This document shows, piece after piece, positions 1 to 8,976 of a DNA stretch of 64,000 nt. Made by a program: the position numbers and the translations under genes. Under the pieces are notes generated by a model. It saw only the letters and a program-made list of their open reading frames with translations, was not told the DNA's origin and searched no databases. Numbering within the stretch: position 1 is the stretch's first letter; each line of letters begins with the position of its first letter. The DNA is from Paenibacillus sp. JZ16 (GTDB taxonomy: Bacteria > Bacillota > Bacilli > Paenibacillales > Paenibacillaceae), in the NCBI RefSeq assembly GCF_015326965.1, contig NZ_CP017659.1:1488001-1552000 (forward strand). Direction: 5' to 3'.

Positions 1-108
1 GCTCTTCGTCTTGGGACTGCAGTAACCTCTTCCCGACAAGGCTCTGGACACCGTAGAAGGGGATACGCCTACCCGTTCAGCAATCGTATAAATCGTATGT
101 TTGTCCAT
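1..108 (-). CDS. LacI-family transcriptional regulator (N-terminal fragment, runs off left edge)
   Basis: Only the first 36 codons are inside the window. They encode a canonical LacI helix-turn-helix: TIYTIAERVGVSPSTVSRAL followed by SGRGY. The ATG at 108 is preceded by GGAGG about five bases upstream on the minus strand; an ATG at 120 is possible but has no ribosome-binding site. The gene lies downstream of, and in the same direction as, the GH172 gene, about 100 bases away, so it is probably the second regulator of the sugar locus. The ligand-binding domain is not visible, so the inducer cannot be guessed. The family assignment is secure. Confidence 0.85.
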   Translation of the reverse strand, partial: MDKHTIYTIAERVGVSPSTVSRALSGRGYCSPKTKS

Positions 109-126
109 CCTATCCTCCATTAACAA

Positions 127-167
127 CCATGGATACGCCATATGCTCCCGCAAAAGGGTCCATGGAT
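127..167. repeat. Pair of 8-bp direct repeats CCATGGAT upstream of the left-edge LacI gene
   Basis: CCATGGAT occurs at 127-134 and again at 160-167, just ahead of the LacI start. Each copy contains the palindrome CCATGG. They could be operator half-sites for the adjacent regulator. A weak 6-bp hairpin (CTTACC/GGTAAG, 180-195) follows the GH172 stop. No experimental or strong consensus support. Confidence 0.25.
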
Positions 168-209
168 TCACACTATCACCTTACCAGCAGGTAAGCAATA
201 GCTCCTCCT

Positions 210-1292
210 TTATATAACCTCCCGCTCATCATTACCCGGAAGCTCTGGAAATGGCGCATGGGGCTCGGCCTGATACCAGAACGCCGTCGATGCAATATCG
301 CTCTGCTGCGGAAGATACCTTCCTCCGGACCTCCAGCCAAGATCCTGAATGGTCACGCGAAGATCGCTTTGAAAACGGATTGGATCCATGACATGCCATC
401 GATACATGCCAAAGCGCTGCTGACTTCGATACAACCCGTCCGGCTTCAGCACTTGGTGCATCCCCAAATATGGCGTCGAGTAGGTTCGGTAGGTACCAAT
501 CGGCTGCTCCCAATTCCAGGCCCCGCCAAAATAATCTTCCGTTCCCGTACCGCATATGGTCGGATAATCCTGATCCCCGTCCATATAGAACTTGATCTCG
601 CCTTCACCCCACCAGCCGTTATTGTTCACCTGCCAGGCGAGGTAAGTCCCTACATAGTGCCCGTGTCCAGTCACCCCATCCAGAATGGTATAAACTTCTT
701 TATATGGAACGGGATTCGTTCTCCGCCACTGCGCGTGAAAATATGCCTCATCTTCCGGGATGTCCGTCAGCGTATAGTCAATTTGATAGTAAAGGACTGC
801 CTTTTCCGGCGCACGGTTCTCCATCGTCAATCGGGCATGCTTGCGGAAGGGCATCTGCCAGTAGCTGTTCATGCCGCCGGCCGGATTCACGGCAACCGGA
901 ATTGAATTGACATCGCTGCGCTCGCCCCATCCGTTACAGAACAAATCACCGACGGGCACCTCAACCGAAGGTTCCTGCTCATCGTCCCAATACATGCGGA
1001 TAATCAGATTGCGCCACAGCGTCGGATGGCACGTAAGCCAGATATGTTGAATCGCCCCGGGACCCTGAATGTCACCCATCGTAAACGTTTCGCCCGGTAA
1101 AATCTCCACGGAAGGAGAGACCTTCCAGCCCACGCCCAAGTCCCTGGAAGCCGCTGCGCCCGTGCCGTCGGTAGCCATTCCGCCCTTTCCTTTTTCGCCG
1201 GTAAAATTCTCCGCGCTGATGGATCTCGTCTGCGCATTGGACAGCCGGGATAAATTTCCGAGGTGCATATTAAGTCCATTAAAGTTCATCAT
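210..1292 (-). CDS. GH172 (DUF2961) glycoside hydrolase, copy 1
   Basis: A 360-residue protein without signal peptide, so probably cytoplasmic. It shows DUF2961 hallmarks also present in the paralogue at 10132-11241: HIWLT near residue 83, EVPVGD near 111, WWGEGEIKFY near 227, GTGTEDYF near 248 and YWQAEPH near the C-terminus. The Glu in GTG-x-EDY (about E252) and the Glu pair in GEGE are candidate catalytic residues. GH172 enzymes characterised so far act on D-fructofuranosides and D-arabinofuranosides, mostly exo-acting. The ATG at 1292 is preceded by AGGAGC, which directly follows the upstream gene's TAA, so the two are co-transcribed. Inferred role: trimming imported arabinofuranosyl oligosaccharides. 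Confidence 0.85.
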   Translation of the reverse strand: MMNFNGLNMHLGNLSRLSNAQTRSISAENFTGEKGKGGMATDGTGAAASRDLGVGWKVSPSVEILPGETFTMGDIQGPGAIQHIWLTCHPTLWRNLIIRMYWDDEQEPSVEVPVGDLFCNGWGERSDVNSIPVAVNPAGGMNSYWQMPFRKHARLTMENRAPEKAVLYYQIDYTLTDIPEDEAYFHAQWRRTNPVPYKEVYTILDGVTGHGHYVGTYLAWQVNNNGWWGEGEIKFYMDGDQDYPTICGTGTEDYFGGAWNWEQPIGTYRTYSTPYLGMHQVLKPDGLYRSQQRFGMYRWHVMDPIRFQSDLRVTIQDLGWRSGGRYLPQQSDIASTAFWYQAEPHAPFPELPGNDEREVI

Positions 1293-1307
1293 CTGTTATC
1301 GCTCCTT

Positions 1308-3326
1308 TTAGTATGTGATATCGTATCCGTACCGCTCTTTCAACGTTTGACCCAGACGGTCCTTAATCCGCAGGTAAGCCTCAGCTGCCGCACCGTTCCC
1401 CCAATCGAAGATGGTGAATGTCCCCATGCCTCGCCCCTCCTCGTCCACAACACCATCATGACCGTAATTCTCCATCATGAAGCCGTAATCCTTCTCGTTA
1501 AAGAAAGGATACGCCCGCTCCCACTGCTCTTTTGTTTTTTCGTTTTCGGGACAATACATCATGACGAACGAGGCCTGCAAAGCGGCTAACCCGCGCTCAA
1601 TATATTCTTTTCGGTCCAACTCCACGCCATATTGCAGAATCAGCTCAGCAAACAGGCTTTGCCGGGCATCATTCCATTCCCCGTCGCAGTTCATGACGCC
1701 GAATCCGCCCACTACGTCGACGTACAGATAGGGCGGCTGCCAGGAAGCCTGCGTCATCAGCATTTCATCCAGCACACGTTGGCCAACGATCATATATCGT
1801 TTGTCACCGTTTGTTTTATACATATGGTATAACGCTTCCGCCGTCCAAAACATGGAGAAATTACATTGCTTGAACATGTTATTCCTAGCCACTTTGTTGC
1901 CTGGAAGCTCATCGCGCCCATAACCGCAGCAGGACCAATACGTCTCGAAATCCTCCCACCTGCCGGTCGGCACGATCTCCTGGATAACAACCTTAAGCGC
2001 CTGCTCTGCCGCTTCCATGTATTTGGAATCCGGGCGCAATTGGTGCAGCTTAAGCAAAAACGTGACGGAGAGCGACGTTTCCGGGGACTCCCGAAGGATA
2101 TCCAGCGGTGCTAACGTATCCTGATCCAGCCAGGCTGGAAAATATCCCTTCCCGTCCTGGAGGGCCACGAGCGCATCCGCATAGCGCGCGGCATATTCCA
2201 ACAGCCTTGGATCCGGCTCGAGCTCATCATGCCATCGAAGCATGAGCAGCGCCGTCCAGCTCATATCCAGCACATGATAAGGCGCTGCAGCGATCGCCCC
2301 CCAAGGATCGACCGGGTTGCGATTGGAATTTCCCCAGAAGGCTAACGCCCAGCTCCCGGACCGATTGACCTGCTGTCCATCTACCATCACCCGCTTCATC
2401 TCCGTCGCGATGACGGCGGGAAAGAACCCGCCTCGCTGCGGGGCCGCCAGCGCAAGCTCCTTCATAAGCATTGCCTTGCGAACCAGCTCCGGATCGTTCT
2501 GTTCCTTACCGTATCGGTAGATGCCTTGAGCCGAGCGAAGGGAGCTGAACCAGGCCTGATTCCAGATCGATCGGCTCTCCCTTTCGTTGGGCACGCCCGG
2601 ATAATTCGGACTTTGACTCACATCGGCAATGAATACCGGTGCCCCTATGTTCCGTCCGTCCCATTCGAATTCCTGCCATACCGTGTCTTTCCAATGCCGA
2701 AAAGCCCATTCATAAGCATGCTTTACATAGCTATCTAGGCGGACCTCCCCATCGATCGATTGACTGAACTGGGCATGGCCCCATCGATCCCATAAAAACT
2801 GCAGCAACGGTCGCCAGGGGTTCAATCCGGCCTGATCATGATCCGCCATTTTCAAATAAAAACCGAAGCGTATCGTTCCTGAAGAATATGAAGCCCCATT
2901 CACCTTCTCAAACAGCACATGCTCGCTTACCCGAGTTCGGCTCATTCCCAAGACAAGCAGGTTATTAGGGGCATCCAGGTCCATGTACCAACGAGCGTCT
3001 GCATCCTTCGTGATCAGATCCAGATCCGGTATGAGCATGAGCGTCCTTGTATCGTCATGAACGATGAGCGCGGGCGAACGAAAGCAATGCTGGTCCATCA
3101 CATGACGGGAAGTCGGCGTTAAATGAGGCGCCCAGTGAAAATGAGGCAGGAATGCCGGCTCCAAACGCATCTGCCAGTCATCCTGTTGAATCGTCTGCTC
3201 CAGCTCGAATGTCAGCACGCAGTGGATCGTCTCTTCATCCAGCTGATACAGACTTACCTCTGGCGCCGTTTGCCCGATATCGTCGTAAACCCATTGCTTC
3301 ACAAAAGAATCCGGTAATCGTTTCAT
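1308..3326 (-). CDS. Putative (alpha/alpha)6-barrel glycosidase-like protein, uncharacterised
   Basis: About 672 residues. I chose the ATG at 3326 because GGGAGA lies seven bases upstream; an in-frame ATG at 3395 has no ribosome-binding site. The protein has an N-terminal beta-rich part (roughly residues 1-190) and a long helical part with Trp/Tyr-rich hairpins (for example MSWTALLMLRWHDEL, NMFKQCNFSMFWTAEAL) typical of six-hairpin glycosidases and polysaccharide lyases. A YWSCCGYG motif and acidic residues around GEWNDARQ could be functional. No signal peptide. It sits between a DUF6259-like protein and GH172 in one operon, so a role in processing the imported oligosaccharide is likely. The family and reaction are not recognised with confidence. 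Confidence 0.6.
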   Translation of the reverse strand: MKRLPDSFVKQWVYDDIGQTAPEVSLYQLDEETIHCVLTFELEQTIQQDDWQMRLEPAFLPHFHWAPHLTPTSRHVMDQHCFRSPALIVHDDTRTLMLIPDLDLITKDADARWYMDLDAPNNLLVLGMSRTRVSEHVLFEKVNGASYSSGTIRFGFYLKMADHDQAGLNPWRPLLQFLWDRWGHAQFSQSIDGEVRLDSYVKHAYEWAFRHWKDTVWQEFEWDGRNIGAPVFIADVSQSPNYPGVPNERESRSIWNQAWFSSLRSAQGIYRYGKEQNDPELVRKAMLMKELALAAPQRGGFFPAVIATEMKRVMVDGQQVNRSGSWALAFWGNSNRNPVDPWGAIAAAPYHVLDMSWTALLMLRWHDELEPDPRLLEYAARYADALVALQDGKGYFPAWLDQDTLAPLDILRESPETSLSVTFLLKLHQLRPDSKYMEAAEQALKVVIQEIVPTGRWEDFETYWSCCGYGRDELPGNKVARNNMFKQCNFSMFWTAEALYHMYKTNGDKRYMIVGQRVLDEMLMTQASWQPPYLYVDVVGGFGVMNCDGEWNDARQSLFAELILQYGVELDRKEYIERGLAALQASFVMMYCPENEKTKEQWERAYPFFNEKDYGFMMENYGHDGVVDEEGRGMGTFTIFDWGNGAAAEAYLRIKDRLGQTLKERYGYDITY

Positions 3327-3422
3327 GGATGTCTCCCTTCTCCCCGTTATCCGACTATTTGGTTTACCGTCAAATCTTATCACGCCAAAATTCATCCATT
3401 ATCTATATTCTCGAGTTCAAGG

Positions 3423-5648
3423 CTAGGTCAACTCCAGCATCGCGATGCTTCGGGCTGGAAGCGAGAGCAAGCGCCGATCATCTTGCTGCGGATCGCAATC
3501 TACGGTCTGCTCTCCCGTAAGCATGTACAGCCGCCCGCTCACTGCCGTTTTCCCGTAGTCTTCCGGTCGTAGATCTATACGTATCGTTTGCTCCGCTTCG
3601 CTCACATTCGCAAAGAACAAGCCAACATCGCCTTGCTCATTCTGCCATGCCGCATGGATAACGGAATCGGTCAGCAATACTCCTGCATTGTTATATTCCG
3701 GCGTTTCCTTGCCATGGTTATAGTGAAACCATTTCATAGAAGCCTGCGGGCTGTCGAAGGAGAGGGGCCGAAGCATGGTCCCATACGACCAGTACGTCTT
3801 CGCCGCTCCGGTCCGAAGCCGTGCATACAGCGCCAAATACTCGGCCCGCTTCGTCGAAAAGGCATACCCGCGAGGATCAAACGGGTAGTAATGCTCCTCC
3901 GCCGTATTTTCGATCCCGTCCAGCGCCTCCATCGGACTGTATTCGTAATTCAATTCGTATACACCGCCCCAGAGATACGTGCGTGCCACCGTAAAATAGT
4001 ACAGCTCCCCAATTTCCTCTGTCAGCTTGCCCCAGCCGTCCAATCTCAGCGCTCCGTACTCATGATACACGTATGTGAACATCGGGATCTGGCGGGCATC
4101 GCCTGACTTAAGCAGCTCCCGGATCGGCCAGCCTTCAAGCGGCGCTGCGGGCTGCCCTCCGGCCCGCGCCTGATAGTAGTCGATCAGATCGAGCATCGTC
4201 TCATTGATCATCTCGGTGCCCATAGGGATGTAACGTTCCGCGATTTCGCACATGGCCGCCTTCGTATCCGCATAGTTCCGCCGGTAGGCCTCCTCGATGA
4301 TCCTGCCTGCTCCCACCGGATGACCATGGTTTTCATCCATGCAGATCTTTAAAATGTTGTTGGCGGAGATATCATAGTAAATCGCATCGATATCGTCGCT
4401 TCGCTGCAGCGCCGCATCCCGTTTCACATGAAAATCATGGGTATACGGATGTGCCGGACAGAGGAACGGGAAGCGGTAGGCATCCACGCTTTTTTTCAAC
4501 TCGGGAAATTTCTGCTCGGCTTCCTTGCCAAGCTCTCCGTCGGCTCCGTCAAAATGATACAGGTAATCGAACTCGAACGGGGCGAAGCGATGGCCCAGCT
4601 TTCGAATCAGAGCGATGTTCTCCGGGTTGAACCGGGTCGGGAACCAATCGTCATATCCTCCCGGCACGCCGCTGCCGAACGTCTGCGGCCGATGCGTCCA
4701 GTCGGGGCCCAGAATGTGAAACATCGGCGTTCCGATGCTGTCATGATATTTCTGAATCCAGGCCGTGCGGTCCGATCCCGCATTGATTCCGAAGGTTGCT
4801 GCTCCCATGTCCTCATGCAGCCATTGACTGCCCTCCTTCGCAGCCCTGCCCGAAAGCTTGCCGCGTGAACACCACTTCTGCCTTACGGCCCAGCTCTTGT
4901 ATCGGTCAGCAGCTTCGTACCATCCGCCTCCAGACAGAAGCGACACCTGTACCGGGTAATGAGGCCGTATCCCTTTGCCGGGTCCCATATCGCTGCAGCC
5001 ATGGATCACGGAGGCTTCCAGCATGCCATTCCCGTTCTTGTAGAAATTCAGCCATTTCGGATGGCCTTCACCGTCCAGCGCCGCGAAATACAGCCCGCCC
5101 CTGCCCTTGCCGTAGTAGGTAAAGAACTGCATCGTCGCCCCCGAGAAGCTTTCCGGGTACGGCATAAAACGAAACCCGATCCCGTCCGTTTCAAAAACCT
5201 TCATCGGGTTGTTAACTTCAAATCCGGTCGCGAAGGGATGAGCGATATAATCCTCCTCGCCATCCTCCGTAATCGTGGCCATGTTCGGGACAATCGGATA
5301 TTCCAGGCTTAGCACCCTGTCTTCCGAGTGGTTATCAACCCCGCATTTGAATTCAATACCGTTCTCTTCCGCCGTGAGTGTTACGGACGAGGTTACAATC
5401 ATGCCTTCCTGCGTGTGCCAGCATAATCGAACTTGATTATGCCCGGATGCGGCACGTTCCCGGCTCCATTCAAACTTTTGAAAAGAACTGCTAAACCCCG
5501 CGTCTGTCTCAAGTCGAAACGGATCCGTACGGCCACGGCCCGAGTCCACGATGTAATCGATCCCCTTTAAGCGATCGCGTACGGCTTGGATCGTTCCGTT
5601 ATGCTCGCTGATCTCAACCCGAATGTGTCCGTTCTCAATGATAATCAT
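3423..5648 (-). CDS. Large hydrolase-like protein (DUF6259-like, putative TIM-barrel glycosidase)
   Basis: 741 residues, no signal peptide, ATG preceded by GGAGG six bases upstream. The N-terminus (IENGHIRVEISEHNGTI) begins a galactose-mutarotase-like beta-sandwich, followed by what looks like a (beta/alpha)8 barrel around residues 270-600 with motifs MFHILGPDW, FAPFEFDYLYHF, DAIYYDISANN and MGTEMINETM. A C-terminal beta domain ends in RSIAMLEL. Asp in YYDIS and Glu in GTEMINE are plausible catalytic carboxylates, as in GH101-like barrels. I associate it with DUF6259 from memory of the layout, not from a search. It is co-directional with the permeases and the other hydrolases. Substrate unknown; inferred from context to be an arabinofuranoside-containing oligomer. 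Confidence 0.6.
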   Translation of the reverse strand: MIIIENGHIRVEISEHNGTIQAVRDRLKGIDYIVDSGRGRTDPFRLETDAGFSSSFQKFEWSRERAASGHNQVRLCWHTQEGMIVTSSVTLTAEENGIEFKCGVDNHSEDRVLSLEYPIVPNMATITEDGEEDYIAHPFATGFEVNNPMKVFETDGIGFRFMPYPESFSGATMQFFTYYGKGRGGLYFAALDGEGHPKWLNFYKNGNGMLEASVIHGCSDMGPGKGIRPHYPVQVSLLSGGGWYEAADRYKSWAVRQKWCSRGKLSGRAAKEGSQWLHEDMGAATFGINAGSDRTAWIQKYHDSIGTPMFHILGPDWTHRPQTFGSGVPGGYDDWFPTRFNPENIALIRKLGHRFAPFEFDYLYHFDGADGELGKEAEQKFPELKKSVDAYRFPFLCPAHPYTHDFHVKRDAALQRSDDIDAIYYDISANNILKICMDENHGHPVGAGRIIEEAYRRNYADTKAAMCEIAERYIPMGTEMINETMLDLIDYYQARAGGQPAAPLEGWPIRELLKSGDARQIPMFTYVYHEYGALRLDGWGKLTEEIGELYYFTVARTYLWGGVYELNYEYSPMEALDGIENTAEEHYYPFDPRGYAFSTKRAEYLALYARLRTGAAKTYWSYGTMLRPLSFDSPQASMKWFHYNHGKETPEYNNAGVLLTDSVIHAAWQNEQGDVGLFFANVSEAEQTIRIDLRPEDYGKTAVSGRLYMLTGEQTVDCDPQQDDRRLLSLPARSIAMLELT

Positions 5649-5678
5649 GCGCCACCTCCACTTTTTGGCATTGAAACG

Positions 5679-6502
5679 CTATTTCAATCCGGAGATTTTG
5701 ATTCCTGAAATGATGTGCTTCTGGAAGAAGAGGAACAGGACAATGGTCGGCAAACAGGAAAGCGCCGATCCGGCCATCAGCATGCCCATTTCCGTTGCAC
5801 GCTCGGAACGGAAGGTGTACAAATACTGCATAATCTGAAACAGCTCCGGGTTGGTAACCGTCATCGTCGGCCATACGAAGGAATTCCAATAGGCCAAATA
5901 GGAGCCGATGCCTACAATGACAAAGACCGGGAACGACATGGGAATGAAAATATGGGTAAAGATCTTGGTCCTGCCCGCTCCGTCGATCAGCGCCGCCTCT
6001 TCCAGCGCCATAGGGATATTCAGATAGAATTGGCGGATGAAGAACATATGTCCCGCAGAAGCGATCCCGGGCAATACGAGCACAGCAAGCGTATCGAGCA
6101 TGCCCATCTCATTCACCACGATGAAAGAGGTCAGCAGGATCGCCATGCCGGGAATGAACATGGTGATGATGACGTAGACCCACAGAAACGTCTTGAACCG
6201 AAATTCGAGCCTGGCGAAGACGTATGCCGCCGTAGCATTAACGGCCAAGCTCAGCGCTGCAAATAATACCGCCCCCCGAATGTGACGAGCATCGACTGAA
6301 TGAAGGCCGAATCGCCGAGAATGTCCGTATAATTCTGAACCATCCACTTCTTGGGGAAGAATCGGAACGGCGTGGCAAGCACCTCCGCCTTGTCTTTGAA
6401 CCCGGCGATGATGACCCACAGCAGCGGGAACAGAGCCATAATTGTCACCAGACCGGTCAAAAGTGTCATCAATGTTTTCTGAACTCCGTTGAACGTTTTC
6501 AT
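5679..6502 (-). pseudogene. MalG-type carbohydrate ABC permease, interrupted by a one-base frameshift
   Basis: The reading frame from ATG 6502 (AGGAGG eight bases upstream) encodes the first membrane helix (TLLTGLVTIMALFPLLWVII) and VQNYTDILGDSAFIQSMLVTFGG, then goes out of frame and stops. The rest, ALSLAVNATAAYVFARLEF through the EAA loop EEAALIDGAG to the C-terminus GIKISGLK, lies in another frame. The break falls in a run of six G on the coding strand (6272-6277). Seven G would join the halves as FGGAVLFAALS and give a normal 274-residue MalG-family permease. Either a sequence error, a real inactivating mutation or slippage-tolerant expression. It pairs with the MalF-type permease upstream. 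Confidence 0.85.
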
Positions 6503-6523
6503 CAAGTTATCCTCCTGTCTTCC

Positions 6524-7411
6524 CTAACCGTCGATCGCTTTTTCCGAATTCAATACTCTGAAGATGATGGCCGAGATGCTGCCCAGAACCACGAACAACA
6601 GCAGCGATGCCGCGATGGAATTGCCGACCATGACGTCGTTGCGGAAATGGTTCAAGATATACAGGTTCGGCGTTGTGGTCTCGCTGAGCGGTCCGCCACC
6701 CGTCATTACGAGGGACAGCTCGAACTGTGAGATTTGCGCCGTAAATCCGGTTACGAGCAGATACAGAATCACATTGCGCATGAGCGGAATCGTGATGTAC
6801 CACATGCGGACAAAGGTGCCCGCTCCCTCCAGTTCCGCAGCCTCATAGTAGCTCTTCGGAATATCGTGAAGACCTGCCAGCATGATCAGCGTTGTGAGAC
6901 CGAAGCCCAGCCATACGGCAGGAGCGGCGATGCTGGGCAGCGCCGTAGCCACATCCGCAAGCCAAGCTTTCGGCTCATATCCGAACAGTCCGATGATATA
7001 ATTGGCTAAGCCGCCGGCATAATCGAAGATAAAGACGAAGATAACCGATGCCACGATCCCGGAAATGATGGTTGGGATGTACACGGAGGTCTTCACGACG
7101 CTTGCGAAGCCGGAGCCCAGGTTCTTAATGATGTTGGCGAACAGAAATGAGAGAATCAGCATCGTCGGAACGACCATAAGGGCAAACTTGAGCCCTACCC
7201 AGATGGACTGGAGAAAGAGGTCATCCGTCAGCACCATATAGAAATTCTGTAAGCCCACAAAGGTGGAATCCTGGTAGAAGCTCCAATTATAGAAGCTCAC
7301 TCGCAGGGCATAGAAGAAAGGTATGATGACAAAGATCGTTAGCAGGATGACGATGGGTGCGAGAAGCAAATAAGCCACTCCGTTATCCTGCCGGAAATTT
7401 TTCTTAAACAT
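6524..7411 (-). CDS. MalF-type carbohydrate ABC transporter permease
   Basis: 295 residues with six predicted membrane helices, beginning with VAYLLLAPIVILLTIFVIIP. The cytoplasmic EAA loop that contacts the ATPase is visible as YYEAAELEGAGTFVRMWYIT. It is the first of two permeases downstream of the solute-binding lipoprotein and 21 bases upstream of the MalG-type gene. No ATPase is encoded in the locus. In Firmicutes such importers usually borrow a shared MsmK/MsmX-type ATPase encoded elsewhere. Inferred substrate: oligosaccharides released by the DUF4185 lipoprotein. Confidence 0.92.
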   Translation of the reverse strand: MFKKNFRQDNGVAYLLLAPIVILLTIFVIIPFFYALRVSFYNWSFYQDSTFVGLQNFYMVLTDDLFLQSIWVGLKFALMVVPTMLILSFLFANIIKNLGSGFASVVKTSVYIPTIISGIVASVIFVFIFDYAGGLANYIIGLFGYEPKAWLADVATALPSIAAPAVWLGFGLTTLIMLAGLHDIPKSYYEAAELEGAGTFVRMWYITIPLMRNVILYLLVTGFTAQISQFELSLVMTGGGPLSETTTPNLYILNHFRNDVMVGNSIAASLLLFVVLGSISAIIFRVLNSEKAIDG

Positions 7412-7502
7412 GTAGAGTCACCACCATGACCTAAGGATGAGGCAGCCATCCGAAATCGGATATCCGTATTTGAAGGGTTGATCCCCGATGGCCGCCTGAG
7501 CG

Positions 7503-8900
7503 CTAATTTTTCGGATTTGTGCCGGCAAGCTTGTTTTTGGTAATGAAATCGTTAATATCCTTCTCCGCTTTCTCCAGCGCTTTGTCCACTGACGTTCCTT
7601 TCATGGCGGACTCAATGGAGGTGGCGAGCGCGAAGCTGATGTCCCATGGATAGATCGGCTCCGCTTGGGAGTATGGTATGATCTGTTCGGAGACCAGCGA
7701 ACGCCATGCATCCTTCGATGCATCCGGATCAGACTTCATCGCTTCGTCCACCGATTTGCGCGGGGAGAACTTGGAGAATTGAGACGTCTTGAAAAAGTCA
7801 ATCATGATGTTCGGATCACCCGCGAGGAGGTATGAGATGAAATCGGCCGATTCCTGCGGATGCTTGGATTTCCCGTCAACTGCCAGCGACCAGCCGCCGA
7901 GCGTTGCCGTCGGTTTCGTCAAATCGCCGTCCATCGATGCCATTGGTGCGATCCCTACTTTACCAACCATATCTTTATAGGTGTTGCGAAGCTGTCCGAT
8001 CGCCCAGGATCCGCAAATCTGGATGGCAATCTTGCCCTCGCCGAAAGGCTTGATATCCGCATATCCGGCCAGAGCCTGCTTCGGCATGACGCCGGACTGG
8101 TAGGCTTTCTGGTAAAAATCCAGGAGCGCCTTGTATCCTTCATTATTCACGTCCGCTTTGGACCAGTCCTCCGTCACCGCAAGATGTCCTGCCGCGTTGT
8201 ACTGCAGTCCCCAGCTCGACCAGCCCAGATCCGGAGCCGTTTGCGCGATCGATAATCCGAACACGCCTTTCTTGGTCAGCTTCTGAGCCGTCTCCAGAAG
8301 CTCCGTCCACGTGGTCGGCGGCTGATTCGGGTCAAGCCCGGCTGCCTCAAACATGTCTTTCCGATAGAACATCACGGCTGACGGTTCAACGAGCTTCGGG
8401 TAAGCGTAGTACTGACCGTTGACGGCTACAAAATCCTTCATGTTGTCGTACAAATCATCGAATGCCGCAGAATCCATCAAATCGTTCAGCGCCATAAGCT
8501 GACCCGTCTTTGCCGCGTTGGCCACATTGCCGTAGTTGATCGTTCGGATATCCGGCGCTTTCCCCGCGGCTTGCGCTGCCTTCATCTTCTGGTCCCAAGC
8601 GTCAGCCGGAACAATCGTCAGCTTCACTTCGACTTCGCTTTGGGATTTGTTAAATTCGCCGACCCATTTCTTGAACCAGGCATCGGTGGTATCCTCGAAT
8701 TTTTGCGCCCAGAAATCAATCACTACTTTGTCGCCGGCGCCGCCTCCGTTGTTTACGCTTTCATTTTCCGGTGGATTGCTTAATGCTCCCCCTCCGGGAC
8801 CGCCGGATCGTCCGCCGCAGCCTGTAATGAACAGTACGAGAACCAGAATTACGGAGAACGGAACACGCCAGGATTTGAAGCTGATGGTTGTTTTCTGCAT
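7503..8900 (-). CDS. Extracellular carbohydrate-binding lipoprotein of ABC importer
   Basis: About 465 residues. The N-terminus is a lipoprotein signal (FSVILVLVLFITGC) with the lipid-modified Cys at about residue 28, followed by a Gly/Ser-rich tether. The mature part is a family-1 solute-binding protein (VVIDFWAQKFEDTTDAWFKK, then KAPDIRTINYGNVA and a C-terminal Trp/Tyr-rich lobe). Two ATGs are adjacent; I prefer the one at 8900 because AGGAGGG lies six bases upstream of it. It captures sugars outside the cell for the two permeases encoded just downstream. A perfect 23-bp palindrome lies directly upstream. Confidence 0.93.
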   Translation of the reverse strand: MQKTTISFKSWRVPFSVILVLVLFITGCGGRSGGPGGGALSNPPENESVNNGGGAGDKVVIDFWAQKFEDTTDAWFKKWVGEFNKSQSEVEVKLTIVPADAWDQKMKAAQAAGKAPDIRTINYGNVANAAKTGQLMALNDLMDSAAFDDLYDNMKDFVAVNGQYYAYPKLVEPSAVMFYRKDMFEAAGLDPNQPPTTWTELLETAQKLTKKGVFGLSIAQTAPDLGWSSWGLQYNAAGHLAVTEDWSKADVNNEGYKALLDFYQKAYQSGVMPKQALAGYADIKPFGEGKIAIQICGSWAIGQLRNTYKDMVGKVGIAPMASMDGDLTKPTATLGGWSLAVDGKSKHPQESADFISYLLAGDPNIMIDFFKTSQFSKFSPRKSVDEAMKSDPDASKDAWRSLVSEQIIPYSQAEPIYPWDISFALATSIESAMKGTSVDKALEKAEKDINDFITKNKLAGTNPKN

Positions 8901-8930
8901 CATGAACCCTCCTTATAATGGATCAAACTA

Positions 8931-8953
8931 TTTAAATGCGATTCGCATTTAAA
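8931..8953. promoter_or_regulatory. Perfect 23-bp inverted repeat upstream of the binding-protein gene
   Basis: TTTAAATGCG (8931-8940), a three-base spacer, then CGCATTTAAA (8944-8953), a perfect 10-bp dyad. It lies between the DUF4185 stop and the binding-protein start, 30 bases from the start codon. It lacks a U-tract and is AT-rich at its base, so it looks more like a protein-binding operator or mRNA-processing hairpin than a terminator. Confidence 0.5.
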
Positions 8954-8976
8954 CCGAACATGAATTGAATCCGTTT

